Origin: Branchiostoma belcheri
Taxonomy: Eukaryota; Chordata; Leptocardii; Amphioxiformes; Branchiostomatidae
Direction: 5' to 3'
Assembly (NCBI RefSeq): GCF_001625305.1
Contig: NW_017802825.1
Span: forward strand, 162,084 to 226,083
Length of the DNA: 64,000 bases
The position numbers and the translations under genes were made by a program. Below are positions 21,006-32,466 of this stretch, piece after piece; the first letter of the stretch is position 1; each line of letters opens with the position of its first letter. The notes under the pieces are model-generated. The model saw only the letters and a list, made by a program, of their open reading frames with translations, did not search any database and was not told the DNA's origin.

Positions 21006-23157
21006 ATGAATCATATCCAAACAACCCTGGGCCTGTTGCTGCTGGCCGTTCTGTGGTTGAGGAGGGCAGATTCCGCCCTGACAGTGCAGCAAGTGGAACA
21101 TCTGAAAAGTACGTACTGGCATTCCAAACATGATTAAAAATGAGCACCATTTTATAATGGATTGTACACTATACAATGATAAGCGCTTATTACTGTTCAC
21201 CTTTCTTTCTGCTTGTTCAATTAATTTCAATTATGTTACATCCTATAGATAAATGCAACTACATTCTCAGGGGAGATAACCAATACAGTGTTCAAATAGG
21301 AAAATACATTAAAGAATGTTTCGATCTTAGAGAACACAAGTTAGAGAATAGCCTTTATTGTTACATCATACATATACTCTGTACGTAAGATGACGTTATC
21401 CACACATGTAGGGTAATTAATGCAGTTTGTTAAATTGCTATAGCCTACTGCGCAGGCCTCCGGGTGAGTGGGAGTTTTGATACTGCGTTTTGAAGAGTTT
21501 TTAACGCGTTCTTTCTGCCGGCCATCATAAAACAAGCCGCCAAGAAAAGGTTTCTAACCTTCTCCTGGCGACTGGTTGTAGGGTGGCCGGCTAGCGCTAC
21601 TGTTTCCACCCGCCTTTGAAGTCTGGCGTAGGGACTAGAAATTTATAGCATCGTTGGGCCGTGCGCGACTCGGAATCAAGAGGTCCCGGGTTCGAGTCCT
21701 GACATGCCACCGATCTTGTGCCTTTGGGAAAGGCACGACTTTCCCCACTAGACTCAAATGAAAATGAGAATTGTCTGTCCTGTATTTGTTTCTATGTGCG
21801 GGACACAACACCAGCAACATTAACAGCTGCCTCTGTTCCGCGTGTATTGCACTGTTGAAATTTCAATAAACCAATTCAAATCAAATCAAACATTTACCGT
21901 CACTCAACAGCTAGACTTGGAGAGGTGAAGGCTAAGGTTGATGCGGTCAAACTTATAGTGATCCTAACTACTCAGACTCTAAACACCGCGGCAAAGAAAG
22001 GGCTTCCTCAGGTCCCGGATGTGGTTGAGCCCACCCCACAACTCGGTAAGACATCATACTAGTTTTATCTTGAAAGTTCATCTGTGTTGGTAGACGTCAT
22101 TATGCAGGAAATTTAAACTCTTATTTCGAACACAAGGAATTGGGATTACCCGAATTTTCAACTGCACAACTCCAGTCTTTGTCAAGAAATGAGCAATCCA
22201 CCGCTTCCGTGACCACATGTTATGCAGATGACACACGTGACTCGGTAAGCGGTGGATCGTAGGCTGAAGAAAGTCTGTGGCGTCACCCGTCTTTGTTGAA
22301 GGAAGATTGTAATGCCTGGATGTAGATGGCCTCTCTAATCCCTCGTGCAAAGAAGTCCAATATTTTTTCTGTATCCAATTTGCCTGGACACTCTGTCTCA
22401 TTCGGTCCAATTAATTTCCTTGTGTCGGATATTGCACTTGAAATTTCCTGCATAATAATTATTATACTAGTTTCTTGGGCTAAAAGAAAGCCACCGTACA
22501 ATCCTTGGTGTTACGTTGGTGAAGGTTACTCATCCAGGAATACGATAAATAGATAAAGTTGTCAAGTCTTTTTCAACTGGATAATTGAAAGTTTAATGTG
22601 TAAACGTTTCGAGTACCCTCCGGTACTCTTCATCAGTACAATGTGAGGAGATTTCCGGTACAAGAATAAAGTTCTAAATAAACAAAAACAATCCGTGTTC
22701 TAACGTAGGTTCTAAATAAACAAAAGTTACCTCTTGTTTATTTAGATTACCTTTAGATTGTTTTTTAGAACTTGTCAGTTACCTTTTGTTTATTCAGAAC
22801 CTACGTTAGAACATGGATTGTTTTTGTTTATTTAGAACTTTATTCTTGTACCGGAAATCTCCTCACATTGTACTGATGAAGAGTACCGGAGGGTACTCGA
22901 AACGTTTACACATTAAACTTTCAATTATCCAGTTGAAAAAGACTTAACAACTTTATCTATTATCCTTGGTGTTTTCTTTTATTACAAATAGCATCCATGT
23001 AACATATAACCTTATAACTCGATGATGTGTTACAATATCGTGCAATATCAAGTACAATTTATCTAAGTTAAGGACAAAGAAATTACGTCTATGCCACTCC
23101 CTTACGTTGTTATTTCGGGTTTATGATATGACACATATTCCGAGGCTACGCTGCATT

Positions 23158-23190
<33 letters not shown>

Positions 23191-26100
23191 TTAAATATAT
23201 TTATATATATATTTCATCTGGCAGAATCATGCCAGGTAGGCAATGGAGCATCCTACCGAGGAACAGTCTCTGTGACAGAAACAGGCAAGACGTGTCAGCG
23301 CTGGGACAGGCAGACACCTCATCCACACAACAGGACACCCACTAGGTATCCTTCAAGCGGACTGGAGCAGAACTACTGTCGGAATCCTGCCGGCAAACCC
23401 GCAATTTGGTGCTACACCACGGACCCCAGCTCGAGATGGGAGCTGTGTGATGTGCCATTCTGTGGTGGTAAGGTCTGTTTTTTTACATAAGGCAACAGAG
23501 ACTTAATTCTATAGATGACATCCGTGCGTGCATTGATTTTCGGCTGTTCTAAAAAAACCACCTCCACGGGGGCTCTGGCCTGGGTGCCATTCTCCGTAGT
23601 CCATGGTAGCTAGCAACAATAGGGAGCCAACATCCAGGCTACCGAGGCTCCACAGAACTCCAGAACTCAGTAAAGTGCAGACTCAAAGGCCAGCCTGTGC
23701 TAGCTTGTCTTAAAAGTACATGTACTATAGCAAATTCACAATACAAGCTTTGTAGCCTTGTGTTTTAGTTTTTTGGCCGGATTTTTTATTCGCCCGCCCG
23801 CACTAGTTTAGGGGCCTTTAGAGGATGCCATCTATAAAATTAAGGCAGTGTGGTCTAATCCGCCATATGGTAGTGAATAAAGCCAGATTCATGGCAAACC
23901 AAGCATCGATACGTATGCATGTAACCCTTTGGATGGGGGCTTATGCAGAAAAAGTAATGTTCAACTTAAATCTGAGTCTAGACAAAGTAACTCAATTTAC
24001 GGTTAAAACAATGTATCTGAATAATTCATATTCCACTTATTACGTTAAAAATTTACACTGCGCATGCCTTTCAATGCCCAAATGTATCATTATGAAAAAC
24101 TTAAACTTTTCTCCAACTCAAAATTTGACTCACCAGAAATTTTCGACTGAATCACTCAGTCTTCCTCAGCTATCTGACCCAAATGCTGTGGACACGTGAT
24201 TTTTCCCACGTGTGACGTCAGCAAAGGGTCAAAGGTTGTCTGAAGTCGATATCGCCACCCGTCCCGGTTGAGCGATGGTTGAAGTGCCCTGATGTATATG
24301 GCCTCTTTTATGCCTCTCTTGAAGTAATCCTGTTCGGTATCCAAGATTCGTGGTGGGAAAAATCACGTGTCCACAGCATTTGGGTCAGATAGCTGAGGAA
24401 GACTGAGTGATTAAGTCGAAAATTTCTGGTGAGTCAAATTTTGAGTTGGAGAAAAGTTTAAGTTTTTCATAATGTAATTTACCAACTCAGATGAACTTTC
24501 ATGCTGGCCCAAATGTATCGTTAGGCCTGGGAAAATCCATTTTTGAACTTGACCTTCATTTCCACCAAAGCTATCCACATACCAAATATCAAAAAGGTCC
24601 GTCTACAACTTCTGGAGTTATGACGTTGTCCTACTTACACACTCACACCACATTCCCTCCACCAGGACCAAACTGAAAGCATACCATTCTGACAAAGGCA
24701 ATAAACATTTTACTTGCAGTGGATAACATCGCTGAAGGGAAGCCGGCGTTCCAAACCTCCGTGGTGTGGGGTATGTTTGCCGGCCTGGCCGTGGACGGGA
24801 ACACCAACACTGACTATTTCCAAAACTCCTGTCAGCACAATGAGGGAGAAACCAACCCCATGTGGTGGGTGGATCTCGGAAAATCATTTACGATTGACAG
24901 GTACGTGTAAGCAAGAAGGAACAAAGTCATCGTGTTTTAGAAAATAAAACATAACCCTCCACTTTCCAAGCTTCAAATTGTTATCTGAGTTTTTTTCTAA
25001 CTATATGGATCACTGACTGACAGACTTACGAAGAGAAACTATTTCAAATTTAAATCCTAATTCTTTCTTGACATATCACCATTACTGGCGTAACAATTTT
25101 GATTTGCCTGAACACGGCGGTCAATTTCTAGGGTAAAGTTTCCAATTCTACGGAGGGGTATCAGGTTACCGGGGTTCCACGCGCGGCTTCCGCGGAGCCG
25201 GTCTCTGCGGTAAACATTCTTATCATCAATTATAAACAGTTTCACGGGGACTCTCTTGTCCAAATGTGATAAAATCCGCACTACATATAGCTCAAATGCT
25301 GGTGTTTTTATTACAATGCTTAAATGTGCGTGAAATTACTCTCAACGCGTCGAATGCTTATTCTAGAACAATCGACGTCAATAACCAAACAACTGATTTA
25401 AACCGACCCCAAATCTCTCCGAAATTTCCACGTTTTTGCATTTTAGAGAACAGTATAACAAAATTAAGATTTGAGTCGGACAGTTTTCTTTATTTCAAAG
25501 TTAAAGTGTTGCTAAGGTAGAAAAATTCGCCCAAAAATGCACTTTTTCAACTTCCAAGACGGATAATTCCAGAACGCCGCCATCTTTAAAAAATCCGTCC
25601 GACACAGATCAGGATTTTTGTCTTACCTACAATCTAAAATGTTTTTGAGGTAAATTGAATTTGTTTTTCTTGCGGTTTAAATACCATGTTTGCCTGCATG
25701 TCAGGTCGTGTGAGTAAGTACAGGGGGTAACTTATATCCCCGTAAACAACAATTACGATCTTCAAGGTCACACACCATGACGGCAGTAGCTTTGTTACAT
25801 GTTAAATATCCACTATAAAACAGGTCATAGATATACTGTCCCGAAATTGGTTTATATTTGTAAAAAGGTGTTTTTTTTTACTGTTAGGCGGTACCGTGTA
25901 AAAACGGGCTTGAAGTCGCGGGTTTACTGTACATGACCGCGGGTAACCCCGGATCGAACGAACGTTCGGTTCGATTGACGTCATATCGAACATGATTCGA
26001 TTCGAATGACGTCATATCGAACATGATTCTGTTCGATGAAAAGGTTGGAATATTTGGGCCCAAATTTGACCATCGTGGAATGACGTTGATATTGACAGTA

Positions 26101-26303
26101 AGTGACACATATATACACATAACTAAATGTCGTACATCCTACATTGCAGATATTTGCAAGTATCACTATCTTGTGCCAGATTCAACATGTGCAGTCTGGT
26201 TATAACGTCAGATAGCCTGATATCGATACAGCAAACGGTTCTGATTTCTTTTTTTTTTCTTTGCGGGGATGGAGATAGTGTTTTTATTCCTGAGTGAAAG
26301 CCC

Positions 26304-26344
<41 letters not shown>

Positions 26345-29300
26345 TATGGATGGGGGGGCAAGATCGTGTAGAGTGTGCTTGTCCTGAAGCATTCCGGTGA
26401 AACGTTTCTAGATTCCCCAAAGGTAGTTTCGAAGCACTGTGCGCACTGACATGGACGGATTTGGGTGTACGTCGTTGTAGCTTGCGATGTGTACATTTAA
26501 CTCTAATATATTTCAATACTGTCAACAGGGTGGTCATCTTCAACCGCCAGGACTATGATCCAGAACGAATCAACCCCTTCAATATCCACATCGGGGACTC
26601 CTACCAGGTGACCTTGAACCCCAAGTGTGGAGGTGACCATCACATCGCCTTGAACCAGCCGTCCATTTCCGTCTCGTGTCAGGGGATGACTGGGCGGTAC
26701 GTCGGGGTCCGTCTGCAGGGATACTACCGAACTCTTACCCTGTGTGAGGTCCAAGTGTTTGCAGGTAAACCTTTGTAATACAGTCATCTATTAAAAATGA
26801 ATAATAAACTGGCGGACGTACGAACCATATAAGTATCGAATACCAGGCAACAAAAGAAAAATAATCAGTAATGCCTTCAAATATTAGAGTTTTTAACCAT
26901 GAATTAATAAAAACTCTTACAAGAAGTATCGTACAGTGGAACTCGTTGACAGAAAGGAAAAGTTAGTCTAACATCACTATATATATTGCAGTATCTTTGG
27001 GCATGCAACATATNNNNNNNNNNNNNNNNNNNNCTATTAACCAATAATTGAAAAAAAAATCTTACGAGAAGTACAGTAGAGTGGAACTCGTTGACTGAAA
27101 GGAAAAAATTGGTCTATCATCACTATATATAAAGCTTTAAACAACTCCAACGGTTCAAAAATTGGGTGTAACAAGGTTGATCGATATAATATATAGCTAG
27201 CTGCTGCCGCGCCGAGTACCCGCGACGCTGGTGTGTTACGCCGAAGGGCGGTTATACCGGCTATACCGATACAGATACAGATCTACTTGCATTCCTTGAC
27301 ATCCCTGCACTGTATCGGATATTGGTAATATACTAGTATTTGGCAATAGGCTTTGTGGTAGGCCGATGATTTTCAAAGATAAATTGTGTATTTACACACC
27401 GTTATCTCTAGATTTGCTAAGAAGGTCATGTTCTCAGCGCTGTTTGTGGATTTTATTGCTTACGGGAAAAAATTGAACTTGACCTTCAATTTCACCAACG
27501 CTACCAACATACCAAATATCAAAAAGATCCGTCCACAACTTCTCTAGTTATGACGTTGTCCCACTAACATGCCCACAACACATTCCCTTCACCAGGCTCA
27601 AACCGAAAACCTACCCTTCTTACGAACAACATCGATAACATCGCTGAAGGGAAGCCGGCGTTCCAAACCTCCGTGGTGTGGGGTATGGTTGCCGGTCTGG
27701 CCGTGGACGGGAACACCAACACTGACTATTTCCAAAACTCCTGTCAGCACAATGAGGGAGAAACCAACCCCATGTGGTGGGTGGATCTCGGACAATCGTT
27801 TACGATTGACAGGTACGTGTAAGCAAGGAGGAACAAAGTCATAGTGTTTTCGAAAATAAAACATAACCCTCCACTGTCCTAGCTTCAAATTGTATACGAT
27901 ATCGAGTTTAAAAAAAAAAAAACTATACATGGATCACTGACAGACGTAAGAACAGAAGATATTTCAAATTTAAATCATAATTCTTTCTTGACACATCAAC
28001 AGTACAGACGCAACAATGTTGCCTGATTGACGTTGATATTTACAGTAAGTGAGAATAACTGACCAAAAAAAATGACACACGCATACACATAACTAATTGT
28101 CGTACATCCTAGATATCACTATCATGTGCCAGATTCCACATGTGCAGTCTGGTTATAAAGTCAGATAGCCTGATATCGATGCAGGAAAGGGTTCTGATTT
28201 CTTTGTTCCTGTGTGGGGGTGGGGGTGGGGGGCTGGAGATAGTGCTTTTATTCCTGAGTGAACGTCCAATATCTGTATATATGGATAAGGAGGCTAGGTC
28301 TTGTAGAGGGTGCTGGTCCTGAAGCATTTAGTGCGCACATGGTAACATGGAAGAATTGGGGTGTACATCATTGTAGCTTGCGATATATTTCAATACAGGG
28401 TGGTCATCTTCAACCGCCAGGACTATGGTCCAGAACGAATCAACCCATTCAATATCCACATCGGGGACTCCTACCAGGTCACCTTGAACCCCAAGTGTGG
28501 AGGTGACCATCACATCGCCGTGAACCAGCCGTCCATTTCCATCTCATGTCGGGGGATGTCGGGGCGGTACGTCGGGGTCCGTCTGCAGGGATACTACCGA
28601 ACTCTTACCCTGTGTGAGGTCCAAGTGTTTGCAGGTAGACCTTTGTAATATCGTTATCTATTATAAAATGAAAAAGTAAAATCTGAGATTTTATACCTAC
28701 GGGCTTGTTATTGTATATTCTTATATGTTGTTTATTATGTATACTTGACCCGCGTTAAATATTTAAATGTGTTTGACTTAGCGTTCCAGGTTGTGTTAAC
28801 ACAGGTCAACATTTTCATCTACAGCTTGATGATAACATGTACCCACGAACGTATGAAATTCTATTTATTCTGCCGCAAGGAACTCGTAATGAAACTCAGA
28901 ATGACAACCGGAATCGTTAAATCAGACGTTAAAAATAACCGGTAATCAGTGTTATGACATACATTCCTGAGGAAGCAAAACGCGGGCACATGGTGCGTAT
29001 CCACAAATATTTTGATCGAAAACATAGTGGCAAGGGTCCGAAATGTTACATACAGAAGCTTGCTGCTTATAGTACGTCAAATACACAAGGGTTTACAAGA
29101 AGTTGTAGTAAATATAGGCACGTATGCAAAAGTTTGCATAATACTCATTTGCATTCCTGTGACTCGCTACCTTTACCAGATACCATACCCCGTATTAACA
29201 CTTCCGGTTTCGATCGAGCTCAAAAAACACCATAGATCCGCAAAGAAACATATATTTTCACCAAAGGTTCTTTGAATTGTGCATATTATCACTGAATCTG

Positions 29301-32300
29301 GCTATGCAGCCGTGGAAAATAGCGTTTTGGCGCATATTTTTAAACAAAGAATTTATCGAAACCGGACACCCCTCTGTGCGAAGCCTAAGAAAAGTGGACC
29401 AAACCGATAATACACCAAAGGTCAACGGTCGCGACCATTTTCAGGGTCCAAGCGGTGTCCGACTGCTGACTGGCACGTGGCGAAGGCATACGGAAAGTTT
29501 CGCGCGCGTGTCTTTCATTTTTTTATTGTGGAATACATGTACATTGTTTAGAAATGAACATTTGAGATTAGAAATATTTCTCCTCAACCTTGTGTCCGAA
29601 AATCTGCGTTACATAACGGAATCGCACAAAAAGAGACCGGGCACCGCATCCAGTCAACTCCATGCTGTACCGCCATAATGTACATGTATGTGTCGCAATA
29701 AGTGGCTACTTTCCGTCTTAGCGGCCGGCACATCATGGCGATTTTTTTTGTGCCAAATTATAGGTCTTTACGCAGGTTATTATAAACTGGCAGCTTCTAC
29801 GAAGAAAACCACAGATATTACTTCTGAAGATTATCACAATATTTTTGGTGTTGTTTCTTTATTTTCAAAACGGGTTTACCATACTTGAACGATCTCCACG
29901 TTCTGACAGGCGCTTCATATGAACTTGGAAAAGTAGTAATTTTCTCAAATTCTGTCCTTCATATAAATCAAAAGATCGTAAAATATGATTGGTAAACTAT
30001 TTAAAGACCGAGTATAGTCAACAGTTTGGGCCTTATATCAATATGGACAGTCTGACCATAAAAACAACCGTTCTAGGTGCCCAAGTATGGCACCCTGGGA
30101 CTGCCGTCATAGCGTGTTTCCTGTGCACTTTTGACGCCGTCGAAACGTGCTGTGTGGCACGCTTACATACCCTATTCATATTGATAAAAAACATTCTTTT
30201 TCCTTGTGTTTCCCAAACTATGTCGTTGAACGATTCAACTTTGAGGACCAAATGACCTGATGACATCTGCAGTCTCCAAGCAGATACATGGTGGCATGGG
30301 TAGGTAATATTTAAGCAGATACATAGTGGCTTGGCTTTCAAGCAGATATATTGTGGCATGTATCCTGTCAATCTACATGTTTCAACAGCAAAGGCATTGG
30401 GAGATTCCATTGCTGCATGGGGGTATAGACTGTTTGAACATGGGTGATTTAGGGACAATCCATTTTTTGGGAAGGGGCCATGTAGGCCTTTCTAGTTTAA
30501 CTTGTTTTCGTGAGGGCTCGCTAGTTCCTTCGTACGCCGGCTTAATTATGTTCAAGAGGCGCTTACTACTTACTAATTAACTATAAGCTTATCCGATCTA
30601 TGTGTGCGTTATCGGTCCCTGGCCACATCCGACCACGTGGCAAAACACATTGATTATGAAGCAAAATGTTTGGAAGGAAAATAGTTAGTGGCTTAGAAAA
30701 TATTTGCCATGCATATGGTTACGGCGAGCTGCATAGAACTCCACAATGGAACGGCCTCCATGTGTACCTCAACATGGCGGCAACCTGCTCGTTGCAGCCC
30801 GGCCAGTTGCTATGGTTATGGTCACCTGACTGAATACGCCCTATATATTTTAATCGCTGTTTTAAATGTTACTCTACCTTTTAGAATTGATAAATGTATA
30901 TATTTTGTCGAAATGTTTCGTCAAAACAAGCCTCGCGATGTAGCCAACACAGCTGCCAGGAAACTTGTTACTGTTCCTATGTCCTTCTTTGATTTATAAA
31001 GCAGTCTAAAATATGTGCGTAAACTATACGCTGATAGTCACATTAACTATAGCTTCGGCCTTATATTTCTTAAACAAACGTCACGTTTTTCTTTGTTTTA
31101 GAACCTCCATCCTGGTCAGCATCCTCCGAGTGGGGTTCACGTTGCTCAGCTGACCGCGCAGATATCAACACTCGCGAGACTGCTGATGCAGCAGGTGCAT
31201 GGATAGCAGCAACCAATGACCAGGACCAATGGCTGATGAGGGATCTTGGTGACGTGAGCGTCATCACCGGCGTCATCACCAAAGGCAGGAACTACAGCCC
31301 TGATTGGCCACATGGCATACATGACCAATACGTCACATCCTACACCATTTCATACGGCAATGAAAACGGTGATGAGACTTTCTACACCGATGCTGATGGG
31401 CAAGTTACTGTAAGAATCATTCCTCCTTTTATTTGAATAGCTATCTACTAAGATATTTGCATGTTAAAATCGTAGTCCTAAATTGAATATGGAAACAGGC
31501 AGATACTATAATGTAGCCCATGACTTTGCCCATTTTGTTCAAAGCAAATTTAATATTAATTTTACTTTGTCATGGGATGCTCTATATGAGATGTTTTGCG
31601 GCTGCTATTCACATTTATTTATTCTATAACAACTGATTTGAAGAGAATCGATGCTACAGATAGATTTCAATATATCATGATTAGTCTCAATTATATCGAT
31701 TATAACACCATATCACAGCCTTCTGCTAGCCTTATTGTTTTAGTTATAAGAAAGATAAGTTATAGCATGTAACTTTTTCTATGTTCATTGGTCTGTTTCC
31801 TTTTCCAGTATATATGTATATACTTTTTCGTGCGATAAACTTGAACTTCTCAAAGTGTGGCAATGTCTTTATATACTGCAGGTTTTTCCGGCGAATGACG
31901 ACAGAGACACGGAGGTCTACAACGACTTCGTAGACTTCAGTGGTCGCATAACTGCACGCTTCGTCAAAATCCATCCGCAAACATGGCATGAGCACATCTC
32001 CATGCGGGCGAAGATTGTGACAGGTTGGAAACGTAATACTGTCATAGGGGGAGGTAAAATGTTGGGGAAAAATGCAGTTTTTGGAGACCTGAATGTCGAC
32101 ATTTGGTCAAATTTCAAATGTTCTGCCCACCTGTTCACACCGCCTAACATTTGTGTCACTTCAATGCATTAAACTGCGCATAAAGCCATGCTAGAAAAAT
32201 GCTATAAAGTTAGTATTTTGGCATTCCATGGCAGAACACATGCATCACAATGAATATCTCAAACCTAAAATCTATTGCCAATGTAAATATGGACTATTGC

Positions 32301-32466
32301 AAAATCACATTGCAAAAATAATTATTACAAAATTACAATATGTGCAAATGGAATATTCTTATTCCGTAGTATACTGCACATATTTGCAAAGAAAATGTAT
32401 GATTATCATGATCAACAGCAGAAGAAAACTGTTTTTGCTTTGTTTCTTCTTCTTCCAGATGGCTGA
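21006..32466 (+). CDS. Secreted kringle / double F-type lectin / discoidin protein (602 aa, 10 exons)
   Basis: Exons: 21006-21108, 21911-22045, 23225-23467, 24720-24900, 26529-26764, 27596-27812, 28399-28634, 31102-31409, 31882-32023, 32459-32466; phases agree throughout (1809 nt). Residues 1-24 are a signal peptide ([11 protein letters not shown] core). Residues 25-79 are a short helical, Lys/Val-rich spacer. Residues 80-160 are a kringle starting [13 protein letters not shown] and ending WELCDVPFC. Residues 161-299 and 300-450 are two F-type lectin domains, each with His-x26-Arg-Gln-Asp-x4-Arg (His200/Arg227/Arg234; His351/Arg378/Arg385), the spacing of the fucose ligands of eel agglutinin. 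Residues 451-600 are a discoidin/F5/8C domain over two exons ([19 protein letters not shown]). It is expected to bind fucosylated glycans outside the cell. The sixth exon's acceptor and the eight-base last exon are the weakest parts. Confidence 0.82.
21640..21892 (+). mobile_element. tRNA-derived SINE (family S3) next to exon 2 of the fucolectin gene
   Basis: The head is tRNA-like (gggccgtgcgcgactcgg, B-box gggttcgagtcct), the body is ctttgggaaaggcacgactt, and the 3' tail (caataaaccaattcaaatca) is shared with 18000-18070. Its tail ends about 18 bp before the acceptor of coding exon 2, so the branch-point region must lie in or at the edge of the SINE. Confidence 0.7.
22078..22501 (-). mobile_element. 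Penelope-like retroelement fragment
   Basis: The minus strand contains [15 protein letters not shown] followed by a Phe-Asn-Lys-Asp-Gly stretch. A closely related string, [20 protein letters not shown], is on the minus strand at about 24250-24340. This (K/R)EAIYIR...NRDG ending is typical of the GIY-YIG region at the end of Penelope-like proteins. It is an old fragment in intron 2 of the fucolectin gene. Confidence 0.5.
22552..22961. mobile_element. Long foldback (410 bp) with hammerhead-like cores in both arms
   Basis: The left arm from agataaagttgtcaagtctt and the right arm ending aagacttaacaactttatct are near-perfect inverted complements over about 175 bp each. Each arm has ctgatga, a stem and loop (gagtacc ggag ggtactc) and gaaac: minus strand 22606-22636, plus strand 22873-22903. 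The direct repeat atccttggtgtt flanks the whole structure (22502 and 22963), consistent with an insertion. I interpret it as paired ends of a Penelope-like element. Confidence 0.65.
23163..23212. repeat. (TA)n microsatellite
   Basis: A ta-rich run just before the kringle-exon acceptor (catctggcag at 23224). It may contribute to the weak pyrimidine tract there. Confidence 0.9.
23487..23858. mobile_element. MITE family B, copy 2 (about 370 bp)
   Basis: Termini taaggcaacagagactt / ttaaggcagtgtggtcta are decayed. The interior (ttttcggctgttct, gtctggcctggg-type, cgcccgcccgcactagttt) follows the family. It starts 20 bp after the kringle-exon donor. Confidence 0.75.
24089..24474. mobile_element. 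Foldback element (386 bp) with Penelope-like interior
   Basis: Inverted arms: cattatgaaaaacttaaact at the left, agtttaagtttttcataatg at the right, running inward through gactcaccagaaattttcga. Each arm has ctgaggaagact...agtcgaaaa, a hammerhead-like core. The loop encodes on the minus strand the [17 protein letters not shown] string. The phrase gcccaaatgtatc occurs on both sides (24077 and 24510), consistent with target duplication. Confidence 0.6.
24475..26780 (+). repeat. Fucolectin exon-pair duplication, unit 1
   Basis: This unit holds the first F-type lectin exon pair (24720-24900 and 26529-26764) and recurs at about 27470-28650. Homology starts upstream of the first exon (gaacttgaccttcattt at 24548 against 27475) and continues past the second donor. 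By hand count the coding parts differ at about 14 of 415 positions. The intron between is longer here (1.6 kb against 0.6 kb) owing to inserted sequence at about 25050-26100. Confidence 0.85.
26307..26342. repeat. (GA)n microsatellite
   Basis: An agagag run in the intron of fucolectin unit 1. The corresponding part of unit 2 (about 28200-28240) has a gggggt run instead. Confidence 0.9.
27014..27033. other. Assembly gap (20 N)
   Basis: Twenty undetermined bases lie between the two fucolectin units. Assembly there is complicated by flanking near-repeats (agaagtatcgtacagtggaa and agaagtacagtagagtggaa on either side), so the number of duplicated units is not fully certain. Confidence 0.98.
27195..27290. 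repeat. Fragment related to the MITE G interior
   Basis: gctgctgccgcgccgagtac, tggtgtgttacgccgaa and ggcggttataccggctatac match 8410-8490 inside MITE G copy 1. No G termini are seen, so this is a partial copy. Confidence 0.6.
27470..28660 (+). repeat. Fucolectin exon-pair duplication, unit 2
   Basis: Exons 27596-27812 and 28399-28634 copy unit 1. Relative to unit 1, the stretch holding the original acceptor (ttttacttgcag before the exon) is missing. An upstream AG (cattcccttcaccag, ending 27595) gives an exon 36 bases longer that stays in frame and in the right phase. The extra 12 residues ([12 protein letters not shown]-like) form a linker between the two lectin domains. Both fucose-triad residues and cysteines are kept. 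Confidence 0.8.
28660..31101. other. Intron 7 of the fucolectin gene, no recognised element
   Basis: 2.4 kb with no domain-bearing exon that I recognise. A short loose repeat, aagcagatacatnntggc, recurs three times at about 30278-30355. The open frames here match no family I know. Confidence 0.45.

Noticed and set aside
23107-23224. N-terminal extension of the kringle frame through the TA repeat
   Set aside because: The translated TA run is low-complexity. An acceptor at 23224 in the correct phase joins the kringle to the signal-peptide exons instead.
29277-29678. 133-codon open frame in intron 7 of the fucolectin gene
   Set aside because: No domain, no splice context fitting the surrounding gene, and no family I recognise; it is best taken as chance.
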